Shown: one piece after another, positions 32,652 through 43,459 of the stretch
Numbering within the stretch: position 1 is the stretch's first letter
Layout of the letters: every line of letters starts with the position of its first letter
Source of the DNA: Perca fluviatilis
Lineage: Eukaryota; Chordata; Actinopteri; Perciformes; Percidae
Assembly: GCF_010015445.1 (NCBI RefSeq)
Contig: NC_053118.1
Span: 5,225,781-5,289,780, forward strand
DNA: 64,000 nt
Reading direction: 5' to 3'
Made by a program: the position numbers and the translations under genes
Notes under the pieces: generated by a model
What the model was told of the DNA's origin: nothing
Database searches by the model: none
The model's input: only the letters and a program-made list of their open reading frames with translations

Positions 32652-33743
32652 GATGAGTGACAGTGGTGTGTTGCAGTTGTAACATCATGGGGGGCTGACC
32701 TCCCCAAAGTGGCCTTTGGAGATAGCCTAACCCCCAGAATGGCTACCAAAAGCAGTTCATGTTCCAAATGGTTGCTGCTAGAAAAAAACCAGCCTGAGAA
32801 AAGCTGGAGATTCAGTGAGGAGTGAGCTCATTCCCCCTCCCAGGGTTTGTTTTGTTAGATTGCCATTAGTTTTATTTAAGACAGTAATTTAATTTGTATT
32901 GTGTGAAGTTAAGTTATAGTTTTATTAAAAGGCTCATTAAGGTCAAACTGCAATCCTGACTCCTGGTCTCCTGTTTGTGCTATGGTAAGGTGTTATCTTT
33001 CGATTTCAATCTTTGTTTCCATATGGACTGTATAGTACAAGGTGCCATATGAAATATTTCATTATTAAATGTATCTTATATTTGAATTTCTCAACATTCT
33101 TCTCACCACTGATAATGAGCTTTGGACTTGAGAATAAATTATGTCAGTATTCCATTTTCTTTCATTTTGGACACCTCATACAATGAGTGAAAGAACACCC
33201 TGATTTGTCATGCTATATTTACATATTTGGTATTGCTGGATTCAGCACAACCCCACCCTTCCAACAAGCCATCATATCTGTTTCTATGATAATCCCTGGC
33301 AAAGTAACCATAAAGTAAAGGAAACCATTCTGCATAGATATTCATTGTTTGCATGTTCGCCTATTTTAAGTATGTGTTTATAGGTCTGTAGTTATTCCAT
33401 ACATCAAGATATTCACATCCAGTCTATTCTAGTAGGTAGTGCAACTTCCTGACTACAAACATGCCAAGTGTCAAAGCTCTCAGAGCTTGTGTGATTGATC
33501 TGCATTAGTTTTTATGCCTTAACTCCCATACGGACAGGCTATATTTTAGTCCTTTTTTGGTTTTGGGGTGTATTACAATATCTGTTAATTTAACAATCTT
33601 AGCAGTAAAATATTTTTAGCCAAGAATCCATTTCACATATGGGAGACCTTAGAGATGAGGAAAAACATTGTTGGGTTTAGTTCTACCTCCGGTAGGGGTA
33701 TCTCAAAAACTAAAGCCCTTTTGGACCATTTGTCACTAGCCTA
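32652..33743. repeat. Right long terminal inverted repeat
   Basis: Inverted match to 27826-28906, with scattered substitutions and one divergent patch near the outer end (33703-33730). Confidence 0.8.
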
Positions 33744-33806
33744 ATGGTGGTGCTGGAAATTTTACCGTGGCGCACTGCCACTATGCTATCAATATAGAGG
33801 AAGCAC

Positions 33807-33952
33807 TGCAAAGCTCTAAATGGTCAAGCACCATCATATCTAGAAGAGCTCTTAGTACCTTATTGCCCCACTAGAACACTGCGCTCCCAGAATGCAGAGT
33901 TACTTGTGATTCCTAGAGTCTCTAAAAGTAGAATGGGAGCCAGAGCCTTCAG
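33807..33952 (+). pseudogene. L2 copy A, third segment
   Basis: Matches about 60729-60877 of L2 copy C (GCTCTAAATGGTCAAGCACC and AGAGTCTCTAAAAGTAGAAT). It is cut by L2 copy B, which starts with its tail at 33953. Upstream, 33744-33806 is a short spacer with TTTACCGTGGCGCACTGCC, a common fish MITE phrase. Confidence 0.8.
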
Positions 33953-36365
33953 CTATCAATTCAATTCTATTTTATTTATAGTATCAAATCATAACACGAG
34001 TTATCTCGAGACACTTTACAGATATATTAGGTCTAGACCACACTCTATAATTTACAAAGCCCCAACAATTCCAACAAGTACAGTAATTCCCTCAAGAGCA
34101 AGCAGTGCGACAGTGGCGAGGAAAAACTCCCTCTTGGGAAGAAACCTCGGACAGACCCAGGCTCTTGGTAGGCGGTGTCTGACAGTGCCGGTTGGGGATA
34201 TGATGAACAGTGGCGATAATAGTCACATTAATAATGGAACAATGACTTCAAATGGTATTCGTTGTAGTTCATGTCATATCAGTGCACTGCAGGGCGTTAC
34301 AGGATGTAGCGTGGCCCAGCAGAGCATGGATGGACGTAGTAGGAAGCAGCAGGGTTTAGCAGGATGCAGTATGACATTGCAGGGCACCACAGAGCTCAGC
34401 AGGGAGTGCAGCAGGACCACGGCGACAGCTGCAACCAGGATCTTGGTGTCAACGTTCTCCAAGGAAATACGCAGGGTGAAAAAAAATAAGGACTCCGGGG
34501 AGTAAACTCCCCAGAAGCTAGGATTAGCAACAAGCATTTCTGGGACGGGATGCACACAAATGGTAATAGAAAGGGAGAGGAGAGAGCAGCTCAGTGTGTC
34601 AAAGGAAGGAAGTCCCCCAGCAGTCTAAAACTATAACAGCGTAACTAAGAGAGACAGGTCATAAGGAGAGGTAGCCTGTTTGGGCTTGGAACTCTCCCCT
34701 GCCGGATTGGGCTGTGCTGGCCTGCCTCCCTCTACTTTTGTTATATATTATTAATCTAACAATTATGAAGAGAAGCAGGTGGGCCAGTTAGGTGGACACT
34801 GCAATTCCTCATTCCCTAACTATAAGCTTTATCAAATAGGAGAGTTTTAAGTTCATTCTTGAATGTGGTGACAGTTTATGCCCCCCGAACCCAGATTGGG
34901 AGCTGGTTCCATAGGAGAGGAGTCTGATAACTAAAGGCTCTGGCTCCCATTCTACTTTTAGAGACTCTAGGTACCAAAAGTAACTCTGCATTCTGGGAGC
35001 ACAGTGCTCTAGTGGGACAATATGGTATTAGGAGCTCTTCTAGATACGATGGTGCTTGACCATTTAGAACTTTGTAGGTCAGGAGAAGAATTTTAAATTC
35101 AATCCTGGATTTTACAGGAAGCCAATGCAGAGAAGCTAATACAGGAGAAATATGATCTCTTTTCTCAGTTCTTGTGAGAACACGCGTTGCAGCATTCTGG
35201 ATCAGCTGGAGAGTCTTAAGGGACTTATTTGAGCAACCTGACAGTAGGGAATTACAGTAGTCCAGCCTGGAAGTAACGAATGCATGGACTAGTTTTTCAG
35301 CATCGTTTTGAGACAGGATATTCCTAATTTTGGCAATGTTACGAAGATGAAAGAAGGCTGTTCTTGAGGTTTGTTTTAGATGGGCGTTGAAGGATATATC
35401 CTGATCAAAAATAACTCCTAAGTTTCTGACAGTAGTGCTTGAGGCCAGGGCAATGCCATCCAGAGTAGCTATGTCTTGAGATAATGAGGTTCGGAGGTGT
35501 TTAGCACAATAACTTCAGTTTTGTTAGAGTTTAACATCAGAAAATAATAGGTCATCCATGATTTGATATCTTTAATGCACGCTTGAAGTTTAGCTAGCTG
35601 ACTGGTTTCGTCTGGTTTGATTGACAAGTATAATTGGGTGTCATCCGCATAACAGTGAAAGTTAATTGAGTGTTTCCTAATAATATTACCAAGAGGAAGC
35701 ATATATAAGGAGAATAGAATAGGTCCAAGCACTGAGCCTTGTGGAACGCCATGGTTAACTTTAGTGTACTTTATTTATTTATCATTAACATTAACAAATT
35801 GAGATCGATCAGAGAAATAGGATTTAAACCAGCTTAGAGCGATTCCTTTAATGCCAACTAAGTGTTCCAATCTCTGTAACAGGATTGTATGGTCAACATT
35901 GTCAAATCCAGCACTAAGATCTAGTAGAACAAGAATGGAGACAAGTCCTTTGTCTGCAGCAGTTAGAAGGTCGTTAGTAATTTTCACCAGTGCCATCTCT
36001 GTGCTGTGATGCTTTCTAAATCCTGATTGAAAGTCATCAAATAAACTATTGCTATGTAGAAAATCACATAACTGATTAGCAACTACCTTCTCAAGGAGCT
36101 TGGATAAAAAGGGAAGGTTAGATATAGGTCTATAGTTGGCTAAGACCTCAGGATCGAGGGTGGGTTTTTTCAGAAGAGGTTTTATCACTGCTACTTTAAA
36201 TGACTGCGGTACATAACCTGTTAATAAGGACATATTGATCATATCTAGTAATGAAGTGTTAACCATGGGTAATTTTATTAGCTGATATCAAATTGTTTAC
36301 CAATACTGCTTTAGAAGACAGAGATCTAATATTTAATAGTCCACATCTAATTTTCCTATTTTGTC
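33953..36365 (-). pseudogene. L2-like LINE copy B, minus strand, with internal deletion
   Basis: Read on the minus strand. The 3' end is the (TTGAAT)n-type tail at 33953-33970, and the 3' untranslated part runs to about 34830. Reverse transcriptase lies in 35469-36266, with [30 protein letters not shown] and [11 protein letters not shown]. At about 36267 the sequence jumps to endonuclease-start sequence (36270-36365, matching 55495-55595), so roughly 1.35 kb is deleted. The reverse transcriptase is split by a stop near 35775. It is inserted tail-first into L2 copy A, which continues on both sides (CTTCAGCTATCA before, CTCCTCTACTGTGGAACC after). Confidence 0.85.
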
Positions 36366-37318
36366 CTATCTTTGCAGTCGCTCCTCTACTGTGGAACCAG
36401 CTCCCGGTCTGTGTTCGGGAGGCAGACACCGTCACCACATTTAAAAGTAAACTTAAAACTCTTTGAAAAGCTTATAGTTAGGGAGTGAGGAGTTGCAGCG
36501 TTTGCCTAGACTGGTGGGGGAGGGTGTATATCTAAAAACACGACCAAGCCCTTCTCTGCTTCTCTTCATAGTCATCAGATTAATCTACCATATAATCAAT
36601 GATATAATCAAAGTAGAGGGAGGCAGGCCAGTACAGCCCGATCCGGCAGGGGAGAGTTCTTGCCCGACCAGGCTCCTCTCCTCAACCTGTCTCTCTTAAT
36701 TATGCTGTTATAGTTTTAGACTGCCGGGGGACATCCTTTGACACAGAGTTTCTCTCTTCTCTCTCTTTCCATCTGTGTGCATCCTTGTCCCAGAAAAGCT
36801 CTGGGGAGCTTATTCCCCGGAGTCCTGATGTGTTTATTTTGCCCAGCATGTTTCTTTGGACTAGGGTGGCACCTAAATCATGGTTGCAGCTGTCCCGGTG
36901 GTCCTGCTTCGCGTCCTGCTATGCCCTGTTACACCCTGCTATGCTCTGCTGTGCCCTACTATGTCCTGTAACGCCCTGCAGTGCCCTGCTATGCCACGAA
37001 CTACTACAACTATTATTTCTAGTCATTGTTCCAGTATCTTTATTGTGACTATTATTGCCATTGTTCATCACACCCTTAACCGGCAAAGTCAGACACTGCC
37101 TACCAAGAGCCTGGGTCTGTCCGAGGTTTTTCCCTAAAAGGAGTTTTTCCTCGCCACTGTCACATTAAATGCTTGCTCTTGGGGGAATTACTGGAATTGT
37201 TGGGTCTATGTAAATTATAGAGTGTGGTCTAGACCTACTCTATCTGTTAAGTGTCCAGAGATCACTCTTGTTATTATTTGATACTATACATAAAATTAAA
37301 TTGAATTGAATTAATGAC
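36366..37318 (+). repeat. L2 copy A 3' untranslated region and tail
   Basis: Begins with the last codons of the L2 frame (GGAACCAGCTCCCGGTC), then the 3' untranslated region. It carries a CCTGC-rich decamer repeat at about 36905-37000 and ends AAATTGAATTGAATT. The same layout is seen at 60984-61843, 46962-49578 and, inverted, at 33953-34830. Confidence 0.82.
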
Positions 37319-37916
37319 CAATTCCAAATGGTTCCACTTTACTTGAGGTCAAGGGAATTATTCATGACTCCGTTATAAAAGCATTTGATGGTAAAATCAA
37401 AAATCAAGACAAGTCCAAATTGTTTCACTTGACTTGAGGTCAAGAACAAATATTCACAATTATAATGGTCTCATGACAACCAATGTAAAAACCTACTTTA
37501 ATGTGATGTTAACACATACATCTAAATAGTTTCTAAAAGTTTGAGAAGAACTAGCAGAAATTGTATTATCCATCACATACAATCGTTTAACCTATTCTGA
37601 GGTTTAGGGAGCAGTGGACAGCCACATACGGCATCCAGGGAGCAACTTGGGGTTCAGTGTCTTGCTCAAGGACACACATGTGCCTGGAGGAGTCTAGGAT
37701 GTAAACACATAACATCAACTTTGTTTTACTGCCTACAGTAAGCCATTTTTAAATTTGAATTAAAATGGAACTAAATATCTTAAAGCATCATGATGCTTTT
37801 GTTCATGGGGATTCTGGTGGATTAGTGGGCTGGGATGGAACACATTAATATTATCACAGATTCCAATTCATCCCTCATACTGTCAAATATGTGGTATAAA
37901 AAATGCTGTAAAACGT
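37319..37916. other. Non-coding sequence downstream of mc2r exon
   Basis: No gene seen. There is a short repeat: ACTTTACTTGAGGTCAAG near 37328 and ACTTGACTTGAGGTCAAG near 37427. It would be intron if the mc2r donor is used. Confidence 0.4.
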
Positions 37917-37962
37917 TCATCTAAAACATTTGTGTGTGCGAATCCAAGCTATACATACATAC

Positions 37963-38315
37963 CGGTCAACAGCAATAGCCAGGAAACTGAAAATGGAGCC
38001 CATAAATGACATACACAGCAGGGAGTCCATCACATCGTCCAGGTTCTTCTCAGAGAAACCTTTCTTCTCCAGCTGTCCCACATTGGCAAACACAATCATT
38101 AGGTTCTCCCAGGTTTTGGTGAGGCTGGCAATGGTGTTAAAGGCTGCCAGGCTGCAGATGAAGCAGTACATGGGTGAGTGGAGGTTCCTGTTTCGTATGA
38201 CGGCCACCACAACCAGCAGGTTCTCTGCCAGGCTTACCACACCGATAATGAAGAAGAGAGGAACTGGGACCTTCATCTCGAGGCAGTCCGACTGATTTGC
38301 TGTGGTAGCGTTCAT
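37963..38315 (-). CDS. mc2r: Melanocortin-2 (ACTH) receptor, first coding exon, partial
   Basis: MC2R is the G-protein-coupled receptor for ACTH on steroid-producing cells. Translation from ATG 38315 gives MNATTANQSDC, a glycosylated short N-terminus; a further in-frame Met lies at 38354. It continues with TM1 (VPLFFIIGVVSLAENLLVV), RNRNLHSPMYCFICSL for loop 1 and TM2, a long acidic DDVMDSLL before TM3, and GSIFSFLAIAVDRY at the end of TM3. The Asn in AAFNTI replaces the Asp usual in TM2. Similarity ends exactly at the DRY motif, where CG|GTATGT is a strong splice donor (GT at 37962-37961). An intron at DRY has been described for some fish melanocortin receptors, as I recall. TM4-TM7 are not found in the window to the left, so it is either exon 1 of a long-intron gene or a truncated copy. 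Confidence 0.75.
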
Positions 38316-40208
38316 AGTTGGCCAAGATGGCGTGCTGGTTGGTGGATTCAGCACAGTTTAGTCATATTATATAGTGATGTGGTTGCATCTGTCTCTCTGT
38401 GGCTGTTTACACACAGGACATGCAACCGATTTTATTCTGTAGGTGTTTTTTTCAGACAGTGATTGTTGGTCCAGGGCTTACAGACAGTTATTGCCAAAGT
38501 GGTTCAATGAGATTGCCGTGTAGCGGTGTAATCGTTGGTCTTCTCGAATCCTGTCTGGTTTCTCTTAAGCCTGGTAAGAATATTTGCTTGATGCGTCATC
38601 TGTGGAAAGACAAATTAAAAAGAACTAAATTACACTGGTATAGTCCTTCTGCTTCTGTTGAATGTGTGCATGTATTACAATACGATATGATACGATACAA
38701 CTTTATTGTCAACCAGTGCTGAAATTCTTTTTGCATCCCTGGGTAGCTCATATAAAAAAGAGGACATAGACATACATACAGACATACATAAGATTAATAA
38801 TACCAAAAGACATACATGAAACATTACCACAAAAGACATAAACACCCAAGTAAGAACAGAAAGCACACATGTATAGCAACAGGAAATACACACAGACAAG
38901 GTATTGGAGACTTGTAACCCTGAATAAATACTGCACTGGATTTAATGTAGCTAGTTTAACAATAGGATAGATTGATGTATGAAAGAGTTTTTAAGTCTTA
39001 TGCGACTGAAATAATGAACTCTAAAGCATCTGTTTGAAGGCAGAAGCTGATATTCTCTGTGCAAAACATGTGAGGAGTCATTTGAAATATTCCTGGCCAG
39101 TCTGAGCATACTATTATTGTGAGCTTCCTGAAAGGAGTGTGCTGCAGGTAGTCCTATAATGTTTGAACAAATTTTAATTTGATCAAATAGCTTTGTTTGT
39201 TTCACTGTTTTAAAAAAGATCTATCTCTGTAGGGATCCTTTACATTGTTGTCAGAAATTTATAATAACAATCTGAGACTGTCAGTGGAAAAACTGCACTT
39301 TCAGTGGACAAAATTGACGAAGCACATCTGCCCTATAGGATTACTTTGCATACCGGTTCTCAGCTGCTGGTCGCATCGTTCTTGCTTAAAGTTATGGTCC
39401 ATAGGATTTTCATCTGGTTAATTGTCTGTTAAGTTCCTTAAAGAGTGAGTTAAAACAATGGTCATTGAGCATATGACCCACTGATGAAAGCGGCTGTATT
39501 TGCTGCTTTGTCAAATTATATAATCTGAGTGTCTGGTGTGACTTTCCCGCCCTAAATTCACACAGTTAGTGACGCTTTTTACATTAATCATCAGGGGTTG
39601 GTTTTGCCGGTTATGCTGCGTTCCATTGTACTTGGAAATTGGGTACTTCCGATAAGGAAAGAATCAACGAAACAGTATGTTAATTGGGTCGGGCGCCTAC
39701 ATTACATTACTGCTGACTCACAATGGCGGACCGACATACAGAGAAAGAAGACCGTTCAACTTCGAGTTCAAAGAAAAATAAACTAAAAACTAAACTCTAG
39801 TCCGTCCTATCTGTAATGAACCACCCACTCCACGCAATCACTTTTGGGCTGAACATTCAGGAAATGATAGCCGGCTGGAAAAGCCAACCAAGCATCAGAG
39901 CAGCTGGGCTCTCATCTCAGCCTGCAGCAGCAGCAGTTTCTCGGCCTCCACTTTTTGAGCAAAGGTTATTTCACATTCTGACTCAGTGACTAGTAGGGTG
40001 TTTGTGTCACATTGGTTAGATGCCCGCCACCACTTGGCTAAGTGCACTAATATTACCCGGGCTGGGCGTGCACTGGCTAGCGGCTCGACTCATTTGACTG
40101 CTAAGGATATGTGCTAACCATGCTAAAATGGTCAACAGTGCACTGTTGACCGTGTAGCCACATTAGCTAGCTGCTGCCTCCCGAGCTCTGTCATCTCCAC
40201 GGCTGTGT
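38316..40208. other. Upstream flank of mc2r exon, no further gene
   Basis: At 38676-38760, TACAACTTTATTGTCA and GAAATTCTTTTTGCATCCC are words of a common fish repeat. The rest, including 38951-39786, shows open frames without motifs. At 39600-40200 there are words typical of non-autonomous DNA elements but no clear ends. Confidence 0.4.
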
Positions 40209-40216
40209 GTCCCAAC

Positions 40217-41110
40217 TAAACCTGTTTGAGTCGTGATTCACTCAGATCTTTAACCCAAATCTTTAAATGAATCGCAAGTCTCTAGTATCATTAACTCGGA
40301 TCAGTTGAGTCCTACTACAGTTAAATCTAAAATGATAACAGCGCCACATTAGCTACTAATAGTCCTAGCCATCTTAGCTGCAAAAAGCTTTATAACTTAC
40401 GATTTCGTAGGCAACAACTCCACAAATCAACTCAAGCGACTGAGTGAGCAGAGAGACAGTCCAAGACAGGTTATCTGACTTAAGGACTCAGAAGCTCGCA
40501 GACCATGGGATTCATTCGAGAACTCACGAGCCCTCAATGACTCGCAAGCCCTCGATGACTTGTGAGTTGTCGATGTCAGTCAATCCCGCAAATCAGCCGG
40601 TTGTCATGAGTGGATCTGATTCAGATGAGCGAGTGAAGTCTCTCCTCAAGCTCAGAGTAAAGCAAATCACAAGAAAAGCCATTCTTTCACTTCTGAAATA
40701 ACATACAATGTTCTGCACATAGCCTAGCTAGGCATACTGTAGGTTTGGTGTATAAATGTAATATGTTGAAATGCAATTAGGTCGAGCACACAGTCGATTT
40801 AAAAAAATAATATTTATGTATTCACTACGAGCATTTCGCCGTTCCTGTTTCTATGTCTACATTGAAAGCCTACATATATTGCTTAGGCTACACTAAGTTA
40901 AGACAATAAATAAACAGTCTGGCTCAAAATGCTTTCTTTTTTCCGTGACTGCATGAGAGGGCGAGTGGGTGTGTGCAGTAGGACTGAGTTTCCTTGGTGA
41001 TTTAGCAATACTGACTCAAGTGATTCAAGTGACTCGCACAACCCGGTTCAGTTTAGTGAGTGACTCAGAATAACCCAAATCCTTAAAAAGAACTGGTTTT
41101 GCCAGGCCTA
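40217..41110. mobile_element. Non-autonomous hAT element
   Basis: An 894-bp element with ends TAAACCTG and (reverse) TAGGCCTGG lies between perfect 8-bp duplications GTCCCAAC (40209-40216, 41111-41118). Sub-terminal ATTCACTCAGATC and AGTGACTCAGAATAACCC words repeat. The frame 40444-40701 has tandem SRTHEP/TRKPSM-like repeats from the DNA repeats and is not a recognised gene. Confidence 0.75.
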
Positions 41111-41802
41111 GTCCCAACACGGCTCTTGTCTTCATGGATGAATAAGCTTTTAGCTCATCTTAGACTAAACTGCTATCAGTGTGGACTAGAGCATGTTAAG
41201 ACATCATTCCGCATCACACAGGTGACAGCTGCCAATCTACTGACGTCTTTCAGTCGTGTTTTCGAAAGATAATCTGGGAGATGAGATTCCAGATGCTCGC
41301 CTGCATTTATATCTTACCGCCAAAGCTCCCGCTTGAAACAATCTTACTCTAATCTTACAGACTACAAATTTATTACTGAACAAATTTCAAATATTGTTGT
41401 TCCCATTAGCATTGAGCGGGCCCTTGCACTCTGTGCATGACTGTCGGACAGTGCACGCAAGAGTAAGATTTAATTCCCTCCATGGAGTGCATGATGTTGG
41501 AAATTACATGTTTCACATTTTGTACCACTTCCTGTGCCCATACCTGTGTACACTATGTGGTGCTAGAGAACACGCATTATTTATACGTCATGTATATCAT
41601 GTTTAGACCACACCATGTATATATCAGGAAAATTGGATGATCTTCACGGATGATGTCACACAAGGCTGACTTTCTGTTGCCAGAAGATGGTGCTACGACT
41701 ATAATTCAATATTGGTTTGTAAATTTCCTCAGGCCAGGATTCTTATAAAGCCTGAGCAGTTTGGGGCAGATTGGACAATGTACAGCAGGGGTCTGCAACC
41801 TT

Positions 41803-41872
41803 AAGCACATATTGCCAGCGTGCCATTGGTTAAGGTCCCACCCTTAACCAATGGCATGCTGGCAATATGTGT
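41803..41872. repeat. Near-perfect hairpin, about 32-bp arms
   Basis: CACATATTGCCAGC... is followed after a loop of about 5 bases by its complement ending GGCAATATGTG. Arms differ at one position. It could form a cruciform or represent a foldback remnant. Confidence 0.85.
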
Positions 41873-42046
41873 GCAAGAGAGTTATTGATGTGTTGAAATC
41901 ATGGTTGAGATTCTGAAGCACTCTCTTATCCGCATGCCAAATTACAACGTTCACAGTTCACCTGTTAGTTACGGTAGTTTTATTGACTTGTATCCCCACC
42001 ATAGACTGTATAAAAACTATCCCCATCCGCTTGCAGAAAAGACCCA

Positions 42047-42185
42047 CCCTACTCTGCTCTGATTGGCTAGTAGGCTACTAGTAATGCTGCTGGCGGAGCG
42101 GGTATCTCGGCAGGCCCACCCTACTCTGCTCTGCTCTGATTGGCTAGTAGGCTACTAGTAATGCTGCTGGCGGAGTGGCCCGCTA
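42047..42185. repeat. Two tandem units of about 70 bp
   Basis: Each unit contains CCCACCCTACTCTGCTCTG, TTGGCTAGTAGGCTACTAG and TAATGCTGCTGGCGGAG; the second has one extra CTCTG. Confidence 0.85.
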
Positions 42186-42304
42186 GCTAAGAACGCTAAA
42201 TGGACAGAAGAGTGGGGTTTGTGTTTCAGAAGGACCGTGCTGTGTGCACTTTATGTCTTGAAAACATTGTTTGCTGAACATTGAGTGTTAAATGCCATTT
42301 TGAG

Positions 42305-43457
42305 ACCAAACATGAGAAAACTTTTCAATTTTTTATTGTTTTTTTCTCATTAGACATAAAGAACAAAGAAACACAAATTGAACAAGAACAAAAACCCTCT
42401 CCTAGCCACCACCCTCTGCAGTCTCAAGGAAAACAGAACAAATAAACAAACAGAAATCACACCTTGCCTAGTCACTCTCCTCTATTTCTTGTGGCGCTGA
42501 GGTCATTAGGTCTGATATTTGTGCTGCTGGGCTTTTCCATAGGTTGAGAGTCGATGATTTGGCTTTGTTAATCCTTGCTGTAGAGAGCTCAAGCATAACT
42601 TTGTCTAGAAAATACGGCAACCACTGTTTTATACAAAGCGAGTGGGGGGGAGCCAGCGCTGAGCTATCATTTTCTTGGTTGCGGTTGAGCCAGCTAGCCA
42701 AACTTTCCTCTGTCTCCCAAGTAGGTGTAATTTAGAGTTGTCATTAAGTAACAAAACAATCATGTCAGCAGGAATTCAACATCCTGTCACATCAGATATT
42801 ACTGATGTTGTTATATTCCAGAACTCATGCACCTGTTCACATTCCCAGTCCATATGCAGGAAAGTTCCAGTTTGTTCAGGTTAACAGAACTTGCAATTCA
42901 TACTTTGCACGTGACGTCACAACTACTGGCTGTCATTCTATATCATTCTATAACGTATATTTGTTAGAGGAGTGAATTTGCTCAAGAATCAATTTGTTGG
43001 CTGAAAGCCTACTGTGAAATTTAACACAGGTGTTAACCCCACTCAGTAAGTGTATGTAAGAGTGGTGTAATCCTTGCTAGTAGTAGCTTTGGTGTGCATG
43101 ACCCCTGATCTATCCTGATTTAAATCTAGTACTGCATTCATGTCTCCCCCTATAATTAATGAATATTCATTGAGAGAAAGTAATTAATTGGTTAGGCGTG
43201 GAAAAACGCTTTCATCATACGTAGACGGTGCATATAACAAAACAAAGGCTATTTTCCTACTCCTTAACGTGGTACATATATAAGATATCCTGCCTGATAT
43301 TTTTGTCTATGGTCAGTGTGCATTTCCGCGACAGCAACACAATGGAGCCTTTGGTTTTGGTGTCGTCACTAGATGAGGCAGCAACCTTGAAGTATGTATT
43401 TTGTTGACGATTTACATCTATTTTACGTAAATGTGACTCTTGTATAAGTGCCACATC
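42305..43457 (-). pseudogene. L1/Tx1-like LINE ORF2 remnants (C-terminus and endonuclease)
   Basis: On the minus strand, 43457-43257 reads VDVALIQESHLRKIDVNRQQN and KTKGSIVLLSRK, and about 43250-43090 reads GGDMNAVLD; these are apurinic-endonuclease motifs of L1/Tx1-type ORF2. 42701-42468 reads PPHSLCIKQWLPYFLDKVMLE and STARINKAKSSTL, the usual extreme C-terminus of the same protein. The whole reverse transcriptase between them is missing, so this is an internally deleted copy. A Tc1 element is inserted immediately upstream at 43460. ORF1 of the same kind lies at 45371-46170. Confidence 0.7.
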
Positions 43458-43459
43458 TA

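Larger units (their letters stand above)
27826..33743. mobile_element. Composite element with about 1.08-kb terminal inverted repeats
   Basis: The left arm 27826 to about 28906 and right arm about 32652 to 33743 are inverted copies, with termini TAGGCTAGTGACAA and its complement. A terminal TA on both sides could be a 2-bp target duplication, but this is not certain. The arms include a common stretch with ATATGGGAGACCTTAGAG-type words and the last codons and stop of a minus-strand gene. The interior holds protein remnants (28910-29861, 32243-32557), a hAT insertion (30030-32197) and inverted fragments of its own sequence. The interior is clearly rearranged. Confidence 0.75.
41119..42304. other. 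Non-coding stretch with hairpin and tandem duplication
   Basis: No gene. It contains a 70-bp hairpin (41803-41872) and a two-copy tandem repeat (about 42047-42185). CAGGGGTCTGCAACC at 41786 looks like a hAT terminus, but no convincing partner end was found. Confidence 0.5.

Noticed and set aside
41786..43107. A hAT element from CAGGGGTCTGCAACC to GCATGACCCCTG
   Set aside because: Termini are suggestive, but the flanking 8 bp do not match and LINE remnants continue across the right end.
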